Source of the DNA: a virus
DNA length: 30,948 bases
Virus record (IMG/VR): IMGVR_UViG_3300009104_000078
Span: 1 to 30,948 of that record
Reading direction: 5' to 3' (one strand)
Positions 24,404-30,948 of the stretch are shown piece after piece. The position numbers and the translations under genes were made by a program. Positions within the stretch are counted from its first letter, which is position 1; each line of letters begins with the position of its first letter. The notes beneath the pieces were generated by a model that had not been told where the DNA came from, did not search any database, and saw only the letters and a list, made by a program, of their open reading frames with translations.

Positions 24404-26746
24404 TTAATCCCCAACCCCCACTTCACACACAAGGTCACACATTAAAATGTAATCGGTCATATTTTTGCCAAAATTATTCTCCTTCATATTTTGCCAAGAA
24501 TAGACTTCGTTGTTGATATTTGTAAGTAATGGGTATTTCTCAACAATTTCTTTGCATTTAGCCTCAAACTCGTTAGGGTCATAAGTGCAAGGAATATTTT
24601 CTTTAACCCATTCCTCATCCTCTTTCTTGAGGAAATTAACTAGATTAAAAATCGTATCTAATTGCGAGTCATCATTCCTCATCAAAGTCAAGTCATCGAG
24701 AATTTGAATGAACAAATGATTGCCGTCAGTTATTTCCTTGCGAACAATTTTACGAAATTTGCTGTTCTCTACTAATTGCTGAATAGACCTATAAGAATCC
24801 ATCGAGTAACTTTCTTCCCTAAAAGCCATTGCTTTTTCGGATTCCAATACCTTGTCAAGATTATTTATAAGATATGATTTCGCAAAATCTTTTTTGTAAT
24901 CTTCCCAAGAAATCCAACGACCCTTGGTGAGTTTCTTACAATCTTTCCTGCGAATACCATAGACAACTGGCAAATCCTCATCTTCAGCGCCATTCGCCTT
25001 CATTACATTGCTTACGCCTTTTACATCACGCAAGAATGCTTCCAAGGTGAGAACTTCCTCTTGCCCTGTTCCCTTTTCATTTACAAGTTTATAGTTTGCA
25101 ATAGGCACATAGATAGAAGTATTGTCCGTTTCTTCTAACTCATCAATATTTTCTGTGCAATTAAGCCAGTAGAGAGCATTACGACTCTTATAACGATGCT
25201 TGCCTCCTGTGTCAAGCTCAAAGAGAGGAACATCAGCACGACTTTCTCCGCTTACTGCCTTGCCCCTCGATTGCAACTTGGCTTTTTCTACATCAGCAAA
25301 ACGACCAACTCTCTCCTTGTTTATGTTGTTGAACCCCATATCTTCGTAGACATGAGTCTCCCCTGCTTCGCAATTCCAATAAACAGAGACTACCTTCTCC
25401 AAGTTCTCGTCCTCGTTAAAGAGAGTCCTTGCTCGCAGATTGTTGCCATGATAAGTTTTATTATCTTGAATATAAAGTGCAGTATTCTTTTGTGGATAGA
25501 TATTTGTACTCTTGCATGAGCGCACCTTATAACCATCAGTAGCATCATAATCGTTTTGCTTGGTATATTCGGTTATAATAACTTCATCTTGATATTTGTA
25601 GTTTCTTTCTATGCGTGGACTATCAATCTTGATGCCATTCCACTCGAAAGAATTACTAAAAATATTTTGCAATCCATGTGGCAACGCATTGACAACTTGA
25701 GCATACTTCATTTTAGCATCCCATAAATCTTCCGCATCACCAAGTTTTTCCTTTGCAATAGCCTCGACATCTTCACGCACCTTTTGTAAAGTGTGTAAAA
25801 TTTCGAGTTGAGTAGTTTTATTATACTCTAAAGATTCCCTGCTGTGATGCAACTTGAGTTGACCAATATCGAAACGAATGTAAAGATTATCTTGTGAAGC
25901 TAAGTCTCGTAAATCCCTAGTATTTCGTTCGGATTCTGCGTCACCATCCACCACAAGTGCATCAAAATTGATTGAACTTGGGTCAAGAGGGTAATGTACT
26001 CTCCCCATAATTGCATGAGAATTATGATGATTTCTAGCCCAATAGTCTTGAGTATCTTCAAGGATTCTCCAAGAACCATCCTTACCCTCCATGACAACTT
26101 CAAAGTCATCAAAAAACTTTTCATCCTCTCCCACACCAATAAATTTGGGCATATCGTTATCAGAAAAGAATCGAAAGAAATTTTTGCAAATTTCTCTAAA
26201 GGTATCTACATCACCATCTGCGATTGCAACCTCTACTGATAAACCTGTTGGCTCATCAGAGGATTCTTCATGCAATTTAACGATTTTAGTGTCATCATCT
26301 TCATTAACAAAGATATTGTATGAAATCTTCTTGCCCCCATAATAAGAAACTACTGAAAAGTTGTTTCCATAAGATAGTGGAGCAAACTTGCCAATACCAA
26401 ATGCTCCAATATAATTGTTGCTCTCCCTTTTGGTTGACTTTCCGTACTTGGAGTAAAGCCCAAATATATCATCTTCGCTCAAACCTCCCCCAAAATCCCT
26501 TACAACAAAGTGAGGGTTAAGTTTGGAGGGAATAGTGACCTCTACCTTGCGTGAGGCACTTGCTTCAATGTTTGCGTCAAGGGCATTGGCGCTAATCTCA
26601 CGCACTACGGCAAGCGCAGGGTTAGAGTAATTGTTACGCAAGAGGGATGCGACATAACGCATATCCTCTGCATCAATCGTGCAAGTTACATTGTCAAAGT
26701 CATGCGATTGCACGACTCTCTTGTTTTTTTCTTGTGTGATAATCAT
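24404..26746 (-). CDS. rIIA: rIIA-like protein (GHKL ATPase)
   Basis: 780 aa. An N-terminal GHKL/HATPase fold is clear: N box REISANALDA (49-58, with E50, N54, D57), G1 DFGGGLS (84-90), lid-region GAFGIGKFAPLSY (114-126). This and the rIIB-like neighbour identify the rIIA family, whose T4 member is a peripheral membrane protein needed for lysis inhibition and sensitive to lambda exclusion. The long C-terminal part has no recognised domain. The promoter at 26790 gives a 37-nt leader with no Shine-Dalgarno site. Confidence 0.9.
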   Translation of the reverse strand: MIITQEKNKRVVQSHDFDNVTCTIDAEDMRYVASLLRNNYSNPALAVVREISANALDANIEASASRKVEVTIPSKLNPHFVVRDFGGGLSEDDIFGLYSKYGKSTKRESNNYIGAFGIGKFAPLSYGNNFSVVSYYGGKKISYNIFVNEDDDTKIVKLHEESSDEPTGLSVEVAIADGDVDTFREICKNFFRFFSDNDMPKFIGVGEDEKFFDDFEVVMEGKDGSWRILEDTQDYWARNHHNSHAIMGRVHYPLDPSSINFDALVVDGDAESERNTRDLRDLASQDNLYIRFDIGQLKLHHSRESLEYNKTTQLEILHTLQKVREDVEAIAKEKLGDAEDLWDAKMKYAQVVNALPHGLQNIFSNSFEWNGIKIDSPRIERNYKYQDEVIITEYTKQNDYDATDGYKVRSCKSTNIYPQKNTALYIQDNKTYHGNNLRARTLFNEDENLEKVVSVYWNCEAGETHVYEDMGFNNINKERVGRFADVEKAKLQSRGKAVSGESRADVPLFELDTGGKHRYKSRNALYWLNCTENIDELEETDNTSIYVPIANYKLVNEKGTGQEEVLTLEAFLRDVKGVSNVMKANGAEDEDLPVVYGIRRKDCKKLTKGRWISWEDYKKDFAKSYLINNLDKVLESEKAMAFREESYSMDSYRSIQQLVENSKFRKIVRKEITDGNHLFIQILDDLTLMRNDDSQLDTIFNLVNFLKKEDEEWVKENIPCTYDPNEFEAKCKEIVEKYPLLTNINNEVYSWQNMKENNFGKNMTDYILMCDLVCEVGVGD

Positions 26747-26789
26747 TTTCTTGTGTGTTTGTGTGCGTTATAATTTAAAGTATGATTGA

Positions 26790-26818
26790 AGTATGGCAGA
26801 TGCCGTATGTCCTGTCAA
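26790..26818 (-). promoter_or_regulatory. Promoter of rIIA-like gene
   Basis: Minus strand: -35 TTGACA (26813-26818), 17-bp spacer, -10 CATACT (26790-26795); start near 26783. Confidence 0.7.
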
Positions 26819-26871
26819 CAACTTTTTTCATTTTTTTTAAAGCTAAGTCCTAAACACTTGTAAGTCAACCA

Positions 26872-27030
26872 TTAGTCAACTAATAAATTTCTGTCTCCAA
26901 AGAGCAAAAACTTGGTTTGCATGAGGCAATTAATCTCATGGATATATCGTTCTTCGTTCTCTTGAGTGTCGATTGCATAATTTTCAATCTCCTCAATTTT
27001 TTTGTTAATTAACTCAAGTAGTTTTTCCAT
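26872..27030 (-). CDS. 52-aa helical protein
   Basis: Begins MEKLLELINKKIEEIENYAI; mostly one charged helix, ending FGDRNLLVD. Overlaps the end of 27014-27235 by 17 nt. Function unknown. Confidence 0.65.
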   Translation of the reverse strand: MEKLLELINKKIEEIENYAIDTQENEERYIHEINCLMQTKFLLFGDRNLLVD

Positions 27031-27235
27031 CTGATAATCCTTTTTGCTTATTTAAGTCTATTAAGTTGTACATATTTTCTTCAAACTCATCTCTCATAAT
27101 CTCCAAATCGTAGATTCGCTTGCCGTCCTTGTCAAGAACATAATAAGCATTCACATAAATTGCTTCATCGTCTGCCAAGGAACTAAGAATCAATTCGTTT
27201 TCTTCTTCAATAGCTTTATTTACTCTATCACTCAT
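27014..27235 (-). CDS. Small acidic helical protein
   Basis: 73 aa, begins MSDRVNKAIEEENELILSSL; I chose this ATG because it overlaps the preceding stop (ATGAGTGA), while a longer frame would run deep into that gene. Central strand YVNAYYVLDKDGKRIYDLEI, then a helix. Function unknown. Confidence 0.72.
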   Translation of the reverse strand: MSDRVNKAIEEENELILSSLADDEAIYVNAYYVLDKDGKRIYDLEIMRDEFEENMYNLIDLNKQKGLSDGKTT

Positions 27236-27476
27236 GTTTTTTTCTATTAAGTTCTCCCCATTTCTCAACATTAATCCTAGCAAAAGGGCTAGTGTCTAAA
27301 AATTCAGCTAAATTACTCAAAGAATCTCTTGCAACTGCCTTTTCGTATCGGTAAAGGTGGCTTCGTTCTTCCAACGCATCCATATAAACATCAAAAATTT
27401 CTTTGAAAGTTGTTGCGTCTTGCAACTCAAGGTTTCTAACTGCTATATCTGACATGATTTTATTTATTTGTGGCAA
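27228..27476 (-). CDS. Small hypothetical protein
   Basis: 82 aa, begins MPQINKIMSDIAVRNLELQD; helical with a C-terminal ARINVEKWGELNRKKHE. Overlaps 27464-27754 by 13 nt. Function unknown. Confidence 0.74.
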   Translation of the reverse strand: MPQINKIMSDIAVRNLELQDATTFKEIFDVYMDALEERSHLYRYEKAVARDSLSNLAEFLDTSPFARINVEKWGELNRKKHE

Positions 27477-27754
27477 TTCTTAATAAACTCACCAAATTCT
27501 TCGTTATTTAAGTGGGAAGTGTCAACAGGTTGTTTTCTATTAACCGCAATCATAAACCCTTTATCTGTCCTGCTATCGTGACCAAACAATGCTCCACCTC
27601 CATTACCTTCATAGTCGCAACTAGCAAAGATTTGGCATCCATTGTCTAGCTCAAGAACATAGACAGGATTATTTTTGTCATTAACCCAAAGCTCACGATT
27701 ATATTCAGCGTCAGTCATTGGGCGTACTTTAGTTATTTTACTTCCTTCAATCAT
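27464..27754 (-). CDS. Conserved-type small phage protein
   Basis: 96 aa, begins MIEGSKITKVRPMTDAEYNR. The pattern VRPMTxxEY, VLELDNGCQIFASCDYEGNG, GALFGHDSRT is one I have seen in small conserved phage proteins; predicted beta-rich, function unknown. Overlaps its upstream neighbour by 4 nt. Confidence 0.76.
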   Translation of the reverse strand: MIEGSKITKVRPMTDAEYNRELWVNDKNNPVYVLELDNGCQIFASCDYEGNGGGALFGHDSRTDKGFMIAVNRKQPVDTSHLNNEEFGEFIKNCHK

Positions 27755-28056
27755 AGTATTCTTCCTTCTTTTTTTTCCTTAAAAGTTCTCTTATTGTGAT
27801 GAATGTAGACTTTGTTGCCATGCTTGTCAAGTTTATTATTGCACACGGCATAGCCTAGTTGCTTGAAGGACATAAGGTCATCTTCAGTAAATTTAGTTTT
27901 CCTTTTATTCTTCTTGGGTTTTCCGCAAAGTTCTCCAAAGGTATTCTTGTGAGGATGAGAGCTTATTTCATAAAGATTTTCCAAGTCCTTATTTATCCCT
28001 GCATACTCTACAAGGATTTCATCGTTCATGTGTGATGTAAATGGTAGTTTTAACAT
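27751..28056 (-). CDS. Basic hypothetical protein
   Basis: 101 aa, begins MLKLPFTSHMNDEILVEYAG; a Lys-rich segment GKPKKNKRKTKFTEDDLMSF and a basic end (HHNKRTFKEKKEGR). Met10 is an alternative start. Abuts 28056-28262 (shared base). Function unknown. Confidence 0.72.
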   Translation of the reverse strand: MLKLPFTSHMNDEILVEYAGINKDLENLYEISSHPHKNTFGELCGKPKKNKRKTKFTEDDLMSFKQLGYAVCNNKLDKHGNKVYIHHNKRTFKEKKEGRIL

Positions 28057-28262
28057 TATTCAAAATCCTGTATAATAAATTGCATCCCAATCTTCTCTCC
28101 AATCAACATTAGTTTATCGCTTATTTGATTAAGTTCTTTTTCTTCTTGGTCGGTAACTCTTATTTCTCGTTGCGCCTTTAGTCCGTACTCCATATCTTCT
28201 TTGATAGAAGTAGCGTGACCATGAATCTCATTAATTAGGTTTTTTAGTTCTTTTTGGTTCAT
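28056..28262 (-). CDS. Small helical protein
   Basis: 68 aa, begins MNQKELKNLINEIHGHATSI; continuous charged helices ending IGMQFIIQDFE. Function unknown. Confidence 0.72.
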   Translation of the reverse strand: MNQKELKNLINEIHGHATSIKEDMEYGLKAQREIRVTDQEEKELNQISDKLMLIGEKIGMQFIIQDFE

Positions 28263-28337
28263 CTTACAATTTGCCCTACGCTTACTTAAAGGGGAGTTGT
28301 TTTTGTTTTTCCGCTTTTATTTTTAAAAAATGTGATT

Positions 28338-28565
28338 TTATTTGATATTTCCACTCCACCAATCGGGCTTTTCTATAACATCTCCACCTTCAACCTTAAC
28401 CAACTTCCTTGGGACATCAAACAAAGCGTATTGCTTGTTATGGTCTTTAGCGACTTCATCTGTAAAGTAATATCTTCTTTGAGATTCCTCAAGAGCTTTT
28501 CTAGCCTCTATATCATCTTCAGAGAAAGTCCAAACTAATTCATATTCATGCAATTTCTTCTTCAT
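28338..28565 (-). CDS. HEYEL-family protein, tandem copy 1
   Basis: 75 aa, begins MKKKLHEYELVWTFSEDDIE. Tandem paralogue of 28604-28798: shared HEYEL, RRYxxFTxxxAxDHNxQY and KxLVKVEGxD. Predicted strand-helix-strand unit; function unknown. Confidence 0.76.
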   Translation of the reverse strand: MKKKLHEYELVWTFSEDDIEARKALEESQRRYYFTDEVAKDHNKQYALFDVPRKLVKVEGGDVIEKPDWWSGNIK

Positions 28566-28603
28566 GTTATTATAAGAGATGAGTTGTTATTATTTTTTCG
28601 GTT

Positions 28604-28798
28604 TTATTTTTCACTTTTGTTAAAATCCCTGCCCTCAACTTTAACCAAACGCTTTTTTACATTATTTAAAATGTATTGTTGGTTATGGTCATGCGCCTCT
28701 TTTTCAGTAAAACGAAATATTTTATATCTTCTCGGCATTACATCAGCAAAATCGTGACCAAAGGAAATTAGCTCATATTCATGTGTTTCTTCTGTCAT
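28604..28798 (-). CDS. HEYEL-family protein, tandem copy 2
   Basis: 64 aa, begins MTEETHEYELISFGHDFADV; paralogue of the adjacent 28338-28565, presumably by tandem duplication. Promoter at 28808-28836 with its -10 ending 9 bp before ATG. Confidence 0.76.
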   Translation of the reverse strand: MTEETHEYELISFGHDFADVMPRRYKIFRFTEKEAHDHNQQYILNNVKKRLVKVEGRDFNKSEK

Positions 28799-28807
28799 GT
28801 TGATACA

Positions 28808-28836
28808 AGCATGGCAGATTAATTCCCAAGTGTCAA
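28808..28836 (-). promoter_or_regulatory. Promoter of 28798 gene
   Basis: Minus strand: -35 TTGACA (28831-28836, inside the end of the upstream gene), 17-bp spacer, -10 CATGCT (28808-28813), 9 bp to ATG. Confidence 0.6.
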
Positions 28837-29466
28837 GGTTTTTTCTCGAAAATATTCATGGCAAAGATTAAGCTCACCTCTTTTTAATGGCAACACCCTG
28901 TCAATAAGAAACCTACGAACCGCTTCAGAAATCTCGGCAATCTCAAGCAACTCAACAAAATCCATTGGATTGCTGTCTCCTTGTCCACCATAGGCAATCT
29001 TATAGCCTTCGTCATCGGGCAACGATTTGGGGTTAATTTTTACCCTTTGCCAGTTGGAGTTTGCTCCATTACCTACACCACTATTCTTCCACTCATATTT
29101 GTCGTGATAGGATTGAACATAAACTAAAGCATCCCTTCCACCCCAATGTCCACCTAGACTATCTTTCCTCTCTCTCAAGTCCACGAACTCAAGGTTAGCG
29201 CCAACGAAATCCTTCTTCACATCCACAAGTTGAACATGAACAGCAACATGGCAGTTGTTTGAGTAGACCGAATGCCCCCAATTATTCTTCGTAAGGGTTG
29301 CCCCCGATTTTACTGCCATTTGGTCGTCCCTATCCCTCTTTGTGGAATAAGATAAGATGTTTTCCTTTGGCATTAACTTCTTGGTAATATGATTACTCTT
29401 GAAGATAATGTTTTCGGGTGAAAAATTGTGCCAATGCACTCTTTGTGTTTCAAAATAATTATTCAT
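28819..29466 (-). CDS. Hypothetical protein
   Basis: 215 aa, begins MNNYFETQRVHWHNFSPENI. Aromatic- and Asn-rich, with segments such as NNCHVAVHVQLVDVKKDFVG and SLGGHWGGRDALVYVQSYHD; predicted beta-rich with a helical end (VRRFLIDRVLPLKRGELNL). No known domain recognised. Confidence 0.78.
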   Translation of the reverse strand: MNNYFETQRVHWHNFSPENIIFKSNHITKKLMPKENILSYSTKRDRDDQMAVKSGATLTKNNWGHSVYSNNCHVAVHVQLVDVKKDFVGANLEFVDLRERKDSLGGHWGGRDALVYVQSYHDKYEWKNSGVGNGANSNWQRVKINPKSLPDDEGYKIAYGGQGDSNPMDFVELLEIAEISEAVRRFLIDRVLPLKRGELNLCHEYFREKTLTLGN

Positions 29467-29492
29467 ATTTATTTTTTTAGTTTTTTATATAT

Positions 29493-29723
29493 TTATTTCT
29501 TGCAAATTCCTACGCCATGATAAGTTGAGGCTACAATATACTCTACGCCATCAACGACAATAACCTCCGCATGAAAACTTGAGCCTTTAAAGGCAATATG
29601 CCTAGCTTTTTGCTCTATTTCTCTATCTGTTGGTATTTCGGGTGCAGTTATCCATGCACAGGTAAATGCTAATATAGCACCCCCAAACAATACCGAAATC
29701 ACGGCTACTAATGGGTTTTCCAT
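29493..29723 (-). CDS. Small membrane-anchored protein
   Basis: 76 aa with an N-terminal hydrophobic helix (residues 5-26, LVAVISVLFGGAILAFTCAW) and a short soluble domain ending STYHGVGICKK. Stop and start abut 29724-29942. Function unknown. Confidence 0.74.
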   Translation of the reverse strand: MENPLVAVISVLFGGAILAFTCAWITAPEIPTDREIEQKARHIAFKGSSFHAEVIVVDGVEYIVASTYHGVGICKK

Positions 29724-29942
29724 TTATTTCTCCTTTTTTATTTTATTCCAGTTATGTTTAAGTAGATTCATCATTCTTTCAGCAAAATCATCTTGAGATT
29801 TTAATTCCTCTATATAATCATCAAAGAAAGCTAGTGCAACTACATAGTCATCGCTCTCTGCGCAATGCCCATCATTGTCAAGCTGATTCATGTGCATGGA
29901 GCAACCTTGTCGCACCATCTCAAATACTTCTAATTTATCCAT
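29724..29942 (-). CDS. Small acidic hypothetical protein
   Basis: 72 aa, begins MDKLEVFEMVRQGCSMHMNQ; helical, with a DNDGHCAESDDYV centre. Shares a base with the stop of 29942-30169. Function unknown. Confidence 0.74.
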   Translation of the reverse strand: MDKLEVFEMVRQGCSMHMNQLDNDGHCAESDDYVVALAFFDDYIEELKSQDDFAERMMNLLKHNWNKIKKEK

Positions 29943-30169
29943 TATTTATCTCCGTATTTTTTCTTATCACATTCCAAAACCTCATGGTTTCGCATATTGA
30001 CTTTATTTAATTGATATACATGACCAACATTAATATTTGCGGTAGTTAGTTTATCTATAATATCTCCTTTGACATAAGGGCAACCTTCTGCGCCAATGAC
30101 AATATCCGTAATGAGGTCATTGAGGTCTTTCTCGATGTCCATAATTCTTTCAAATATTTTATTACTCAT
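29942..30169 (-). CDS. Small hypothetical protein
   Basis: 75 aa, begins MSNKIFERIMDIEKDLNDLI; an amphipathic helix then a mixed segment (YVKGDIIDKLTTANINVGHV). Overlaps 30162-30440 by 8 nt. Function unknown. Confidence 0.73.
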   Translation of the reverse strand: MSNKIFERIMDIEKDLNDLITDIVIGAEGCPYVKGDIIDKLTTANINVGHVYQLNKVNMRNHEVLECDKKKYGDK

Positions 30170-30440
30170 TTTCTAACCCATCTACAAAATTTACAATCTC
30201 CATTGACTCATTACGAACACTATTTAATATATGTTCCTTCAACTTGTCAAGACTTTTTGTAACAAAATTTTTGTAGCACCAGTAATAATGCCCATTCTTA
30301 CGCCCATAAGGGTTCTTGCGATACCCTGCGAGCTTATATTTGCCGTTGGGCAACATAAGAATCAAGGTTCTCCACCTCTCAAGCAACTTGCTATCGTGCT
30401 TTATTAAATTCCACCCAACAGGATAATCTTTAAACTGCAT
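30162..30440 (-). CDS. Basic aromatic-rich protein
   Basis: 92 aa, begins MQFKDYPVGWNLIKHDSKLL; basic, Tyr/Trp-rich centre (YRKNPYGRKNGHYYWCYKNF), predicted beta-rich and possibly nucleic-acid binding. Overlaps 30430-30717 by 11 nt. Confidence 0.74.
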   Translation of the reverse strand: MQFKDYPVGWNLIKHDSKLLERWRTLILMLPNGKYKLAGYRKNPYGRKNGHYYWCYKNFVTKSLDKLKEHILNSVRNESMEIVNFVDGLENE

Positions 30441-30717
30441 CAGTCATTGCCTCCAATGTTTTAGCGACTTTTTCTTTATACAATTTAAATGCTTCAGCTT
30501 TTGCGCTATCCGCATCCTTAAATCTTGTTGCACACTTGTCGAAAGTCCAAACGAGGGGAGTATTATGCTCCATGTCATAGGGCATAGGACTCCCATAGAA
30601 CTTGCCGTTACAATTATCTGTCCAAGGCTCGACAACAAGAGTTTCAAGGGGAGTGGGCATTACATAGTAAGTAAACCCATGCCTGTCCTTCTTCTTTTGC
30701 CAACTTAATTTCTTCAT
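30430..30717 (-). CDS. Small hypothetical protein
   Basis: 95 aa, begins MKKLSWQKKKDRHGFTYYVM; strands in the middle, C-terminal helix DADSAKAEAFKLYKEKVAKT. Promoter at 30727-30755 with only 9 bp between -10 and ATG; those bases include GGGAGG, a Shine-Dalgarno-like string mostly upstream of the predicted start site. Confidence 0.74.
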   Translation of the reverse strand: MKKLSWQKKKDRHGFTYYVMPTPLETLVVEPWTDNCNGKFYGSPMPYDMEHNTPLVWTFDKCATRFKDADSAKAEAFKLYKEKVAKTLEAMTDAV

Positions 30718-30726
30718 TGTCCTCCC

Positions 30727-30755
30727 ACAATGACAGACCCTTATGAACTTGTCAA
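30727..30755 (-). promoter_or_regulatory. Promoter of 30717 gene
   Basis: Minus strand: -35 TTGACA (30750-30755), 17-bp spacer ending TCTGT, -10 CATTGT (30727-30732). Confidence 0.65.
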
Positions 30756-30764
30756 GGGTTTTTT

Positions 30765-30821
30765 TTAACTTCCTGCGTTCCCCTTGTCAAACTCCCACAA
30801 AAACCAATAAAATTCATCCAT
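30765..30821 (-). CDS. Possible 18-aa peptide
   Basis: MDEFYWFLWEFDKGNAGS, starting just after the stop of 30823-30948. Aromatic and acidic; supported only by position in a tight gene string. Confidence 0.25.
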   Translation of the reverse strand: MDEFYWFLWEFDKGNAGS

Positions 30822-30822
30822 G

Positions 30823-30948
30823 TTACCAATCTTTTTTACTCTCTGCAAAATCAACCAACCACTTTAAGAAGTTTCTCAATTCATAAATGAACCTATCTTG
30901 GTTTTCTTGTTTTAACCAAAAAAATCCCTGCTCTATAAGCTCAGTCAT
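30823..30948 (-). CDS. 41-aa hypothetical protein at window edge
   Basis: Begins MTELIEQGFFWLKQENQDRF at the last three bases of the window and ends FAESKKDW. It may extend upst­ream of the window if the true start lies beyond it. Helical and aromatic-rich; function unknown. Confidence 0.55.
   Translation of the reverse strand: MTELIEQGFFWLKQENQDRFIYELRNFLKWLVDFAESKKDW

Overview
The window looks like about 31 kb of a tailed-phage (Caudoviricetes) genome. Practically every gene lies on the minus strand. Most encode proteins under 100 residues, packed with ATGA/TAATG overlaps. The recognisable proteins are phage-typical: a sigma-70-like factor, a PhoH-family ATPase, a secreted trypsin-like protease, rIIA- and rIIB-like proteins, a DUF932 protein, a gp88-like protein, a DUF7249-like protein and a DUF6900-like protein. 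The host cannot be named from the sequence. Promoters are clear sigma-70 type (TTGACA/T, 16-17 bp spacer, -10), Shine-Dalgarno sites are scarce, and A-rich or leaderless starts dominate.

Layout. (1) 1-3.4 kb: a probable late/regulatory block with a truncated gene, an AT-hook sigma factor, a zinc-ribbon protein, a small membrane protein, an exported protease, a small basic protein and PhoH. (2) 3.4-19 kb: a very regular array of about twelve short transcription units. A typical unit starts with a sigma-70 promoter whose -10 box ends 6-7 bp before the first ATG, so the mRNA should be leaderless. It carries one to ten small genes and often ends with a 17-39 residue one-helix membrane peptide. 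It then runs into a rho-independent terminator and/or a 75-bp element made of two 27-bp palindromes exactly 48 bp apart around a GC-rich core. This element occurs in twelve complete copies. (3) 11.7-12.0 kb: a 120-nt tRNA-like RNA with perfect acceptor and D stems whose anticodon arm is replaced by a larger two-hairpin domain. (4) 19.8-20.3 kb: a candidate 480-nt structured RNA with its own consensus promoter, many hairpins, a T-arm-like hairpin, a potential pseudoknot and a strong terminator. (5) 20.3-31 kb: a looser, AT-richer block with a lipoprotein, rIIB and rIIA, and many small unknown genes. Here promoters mostly have ordinary leaders and the 75-bp element is absent.

How it may work together (inference): the middle block resembles an early host-takeover region built by duplicating a regulatory cassette and swapping small effector genes between copies. 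Several small proteins occur as paralogous pairs in different units. The 75-bp element sits upstream of the next unit's promoter, three times at exactly 30 bp from the -35 box, so it could be an operator or activator site, a processing/termination structure, or both.
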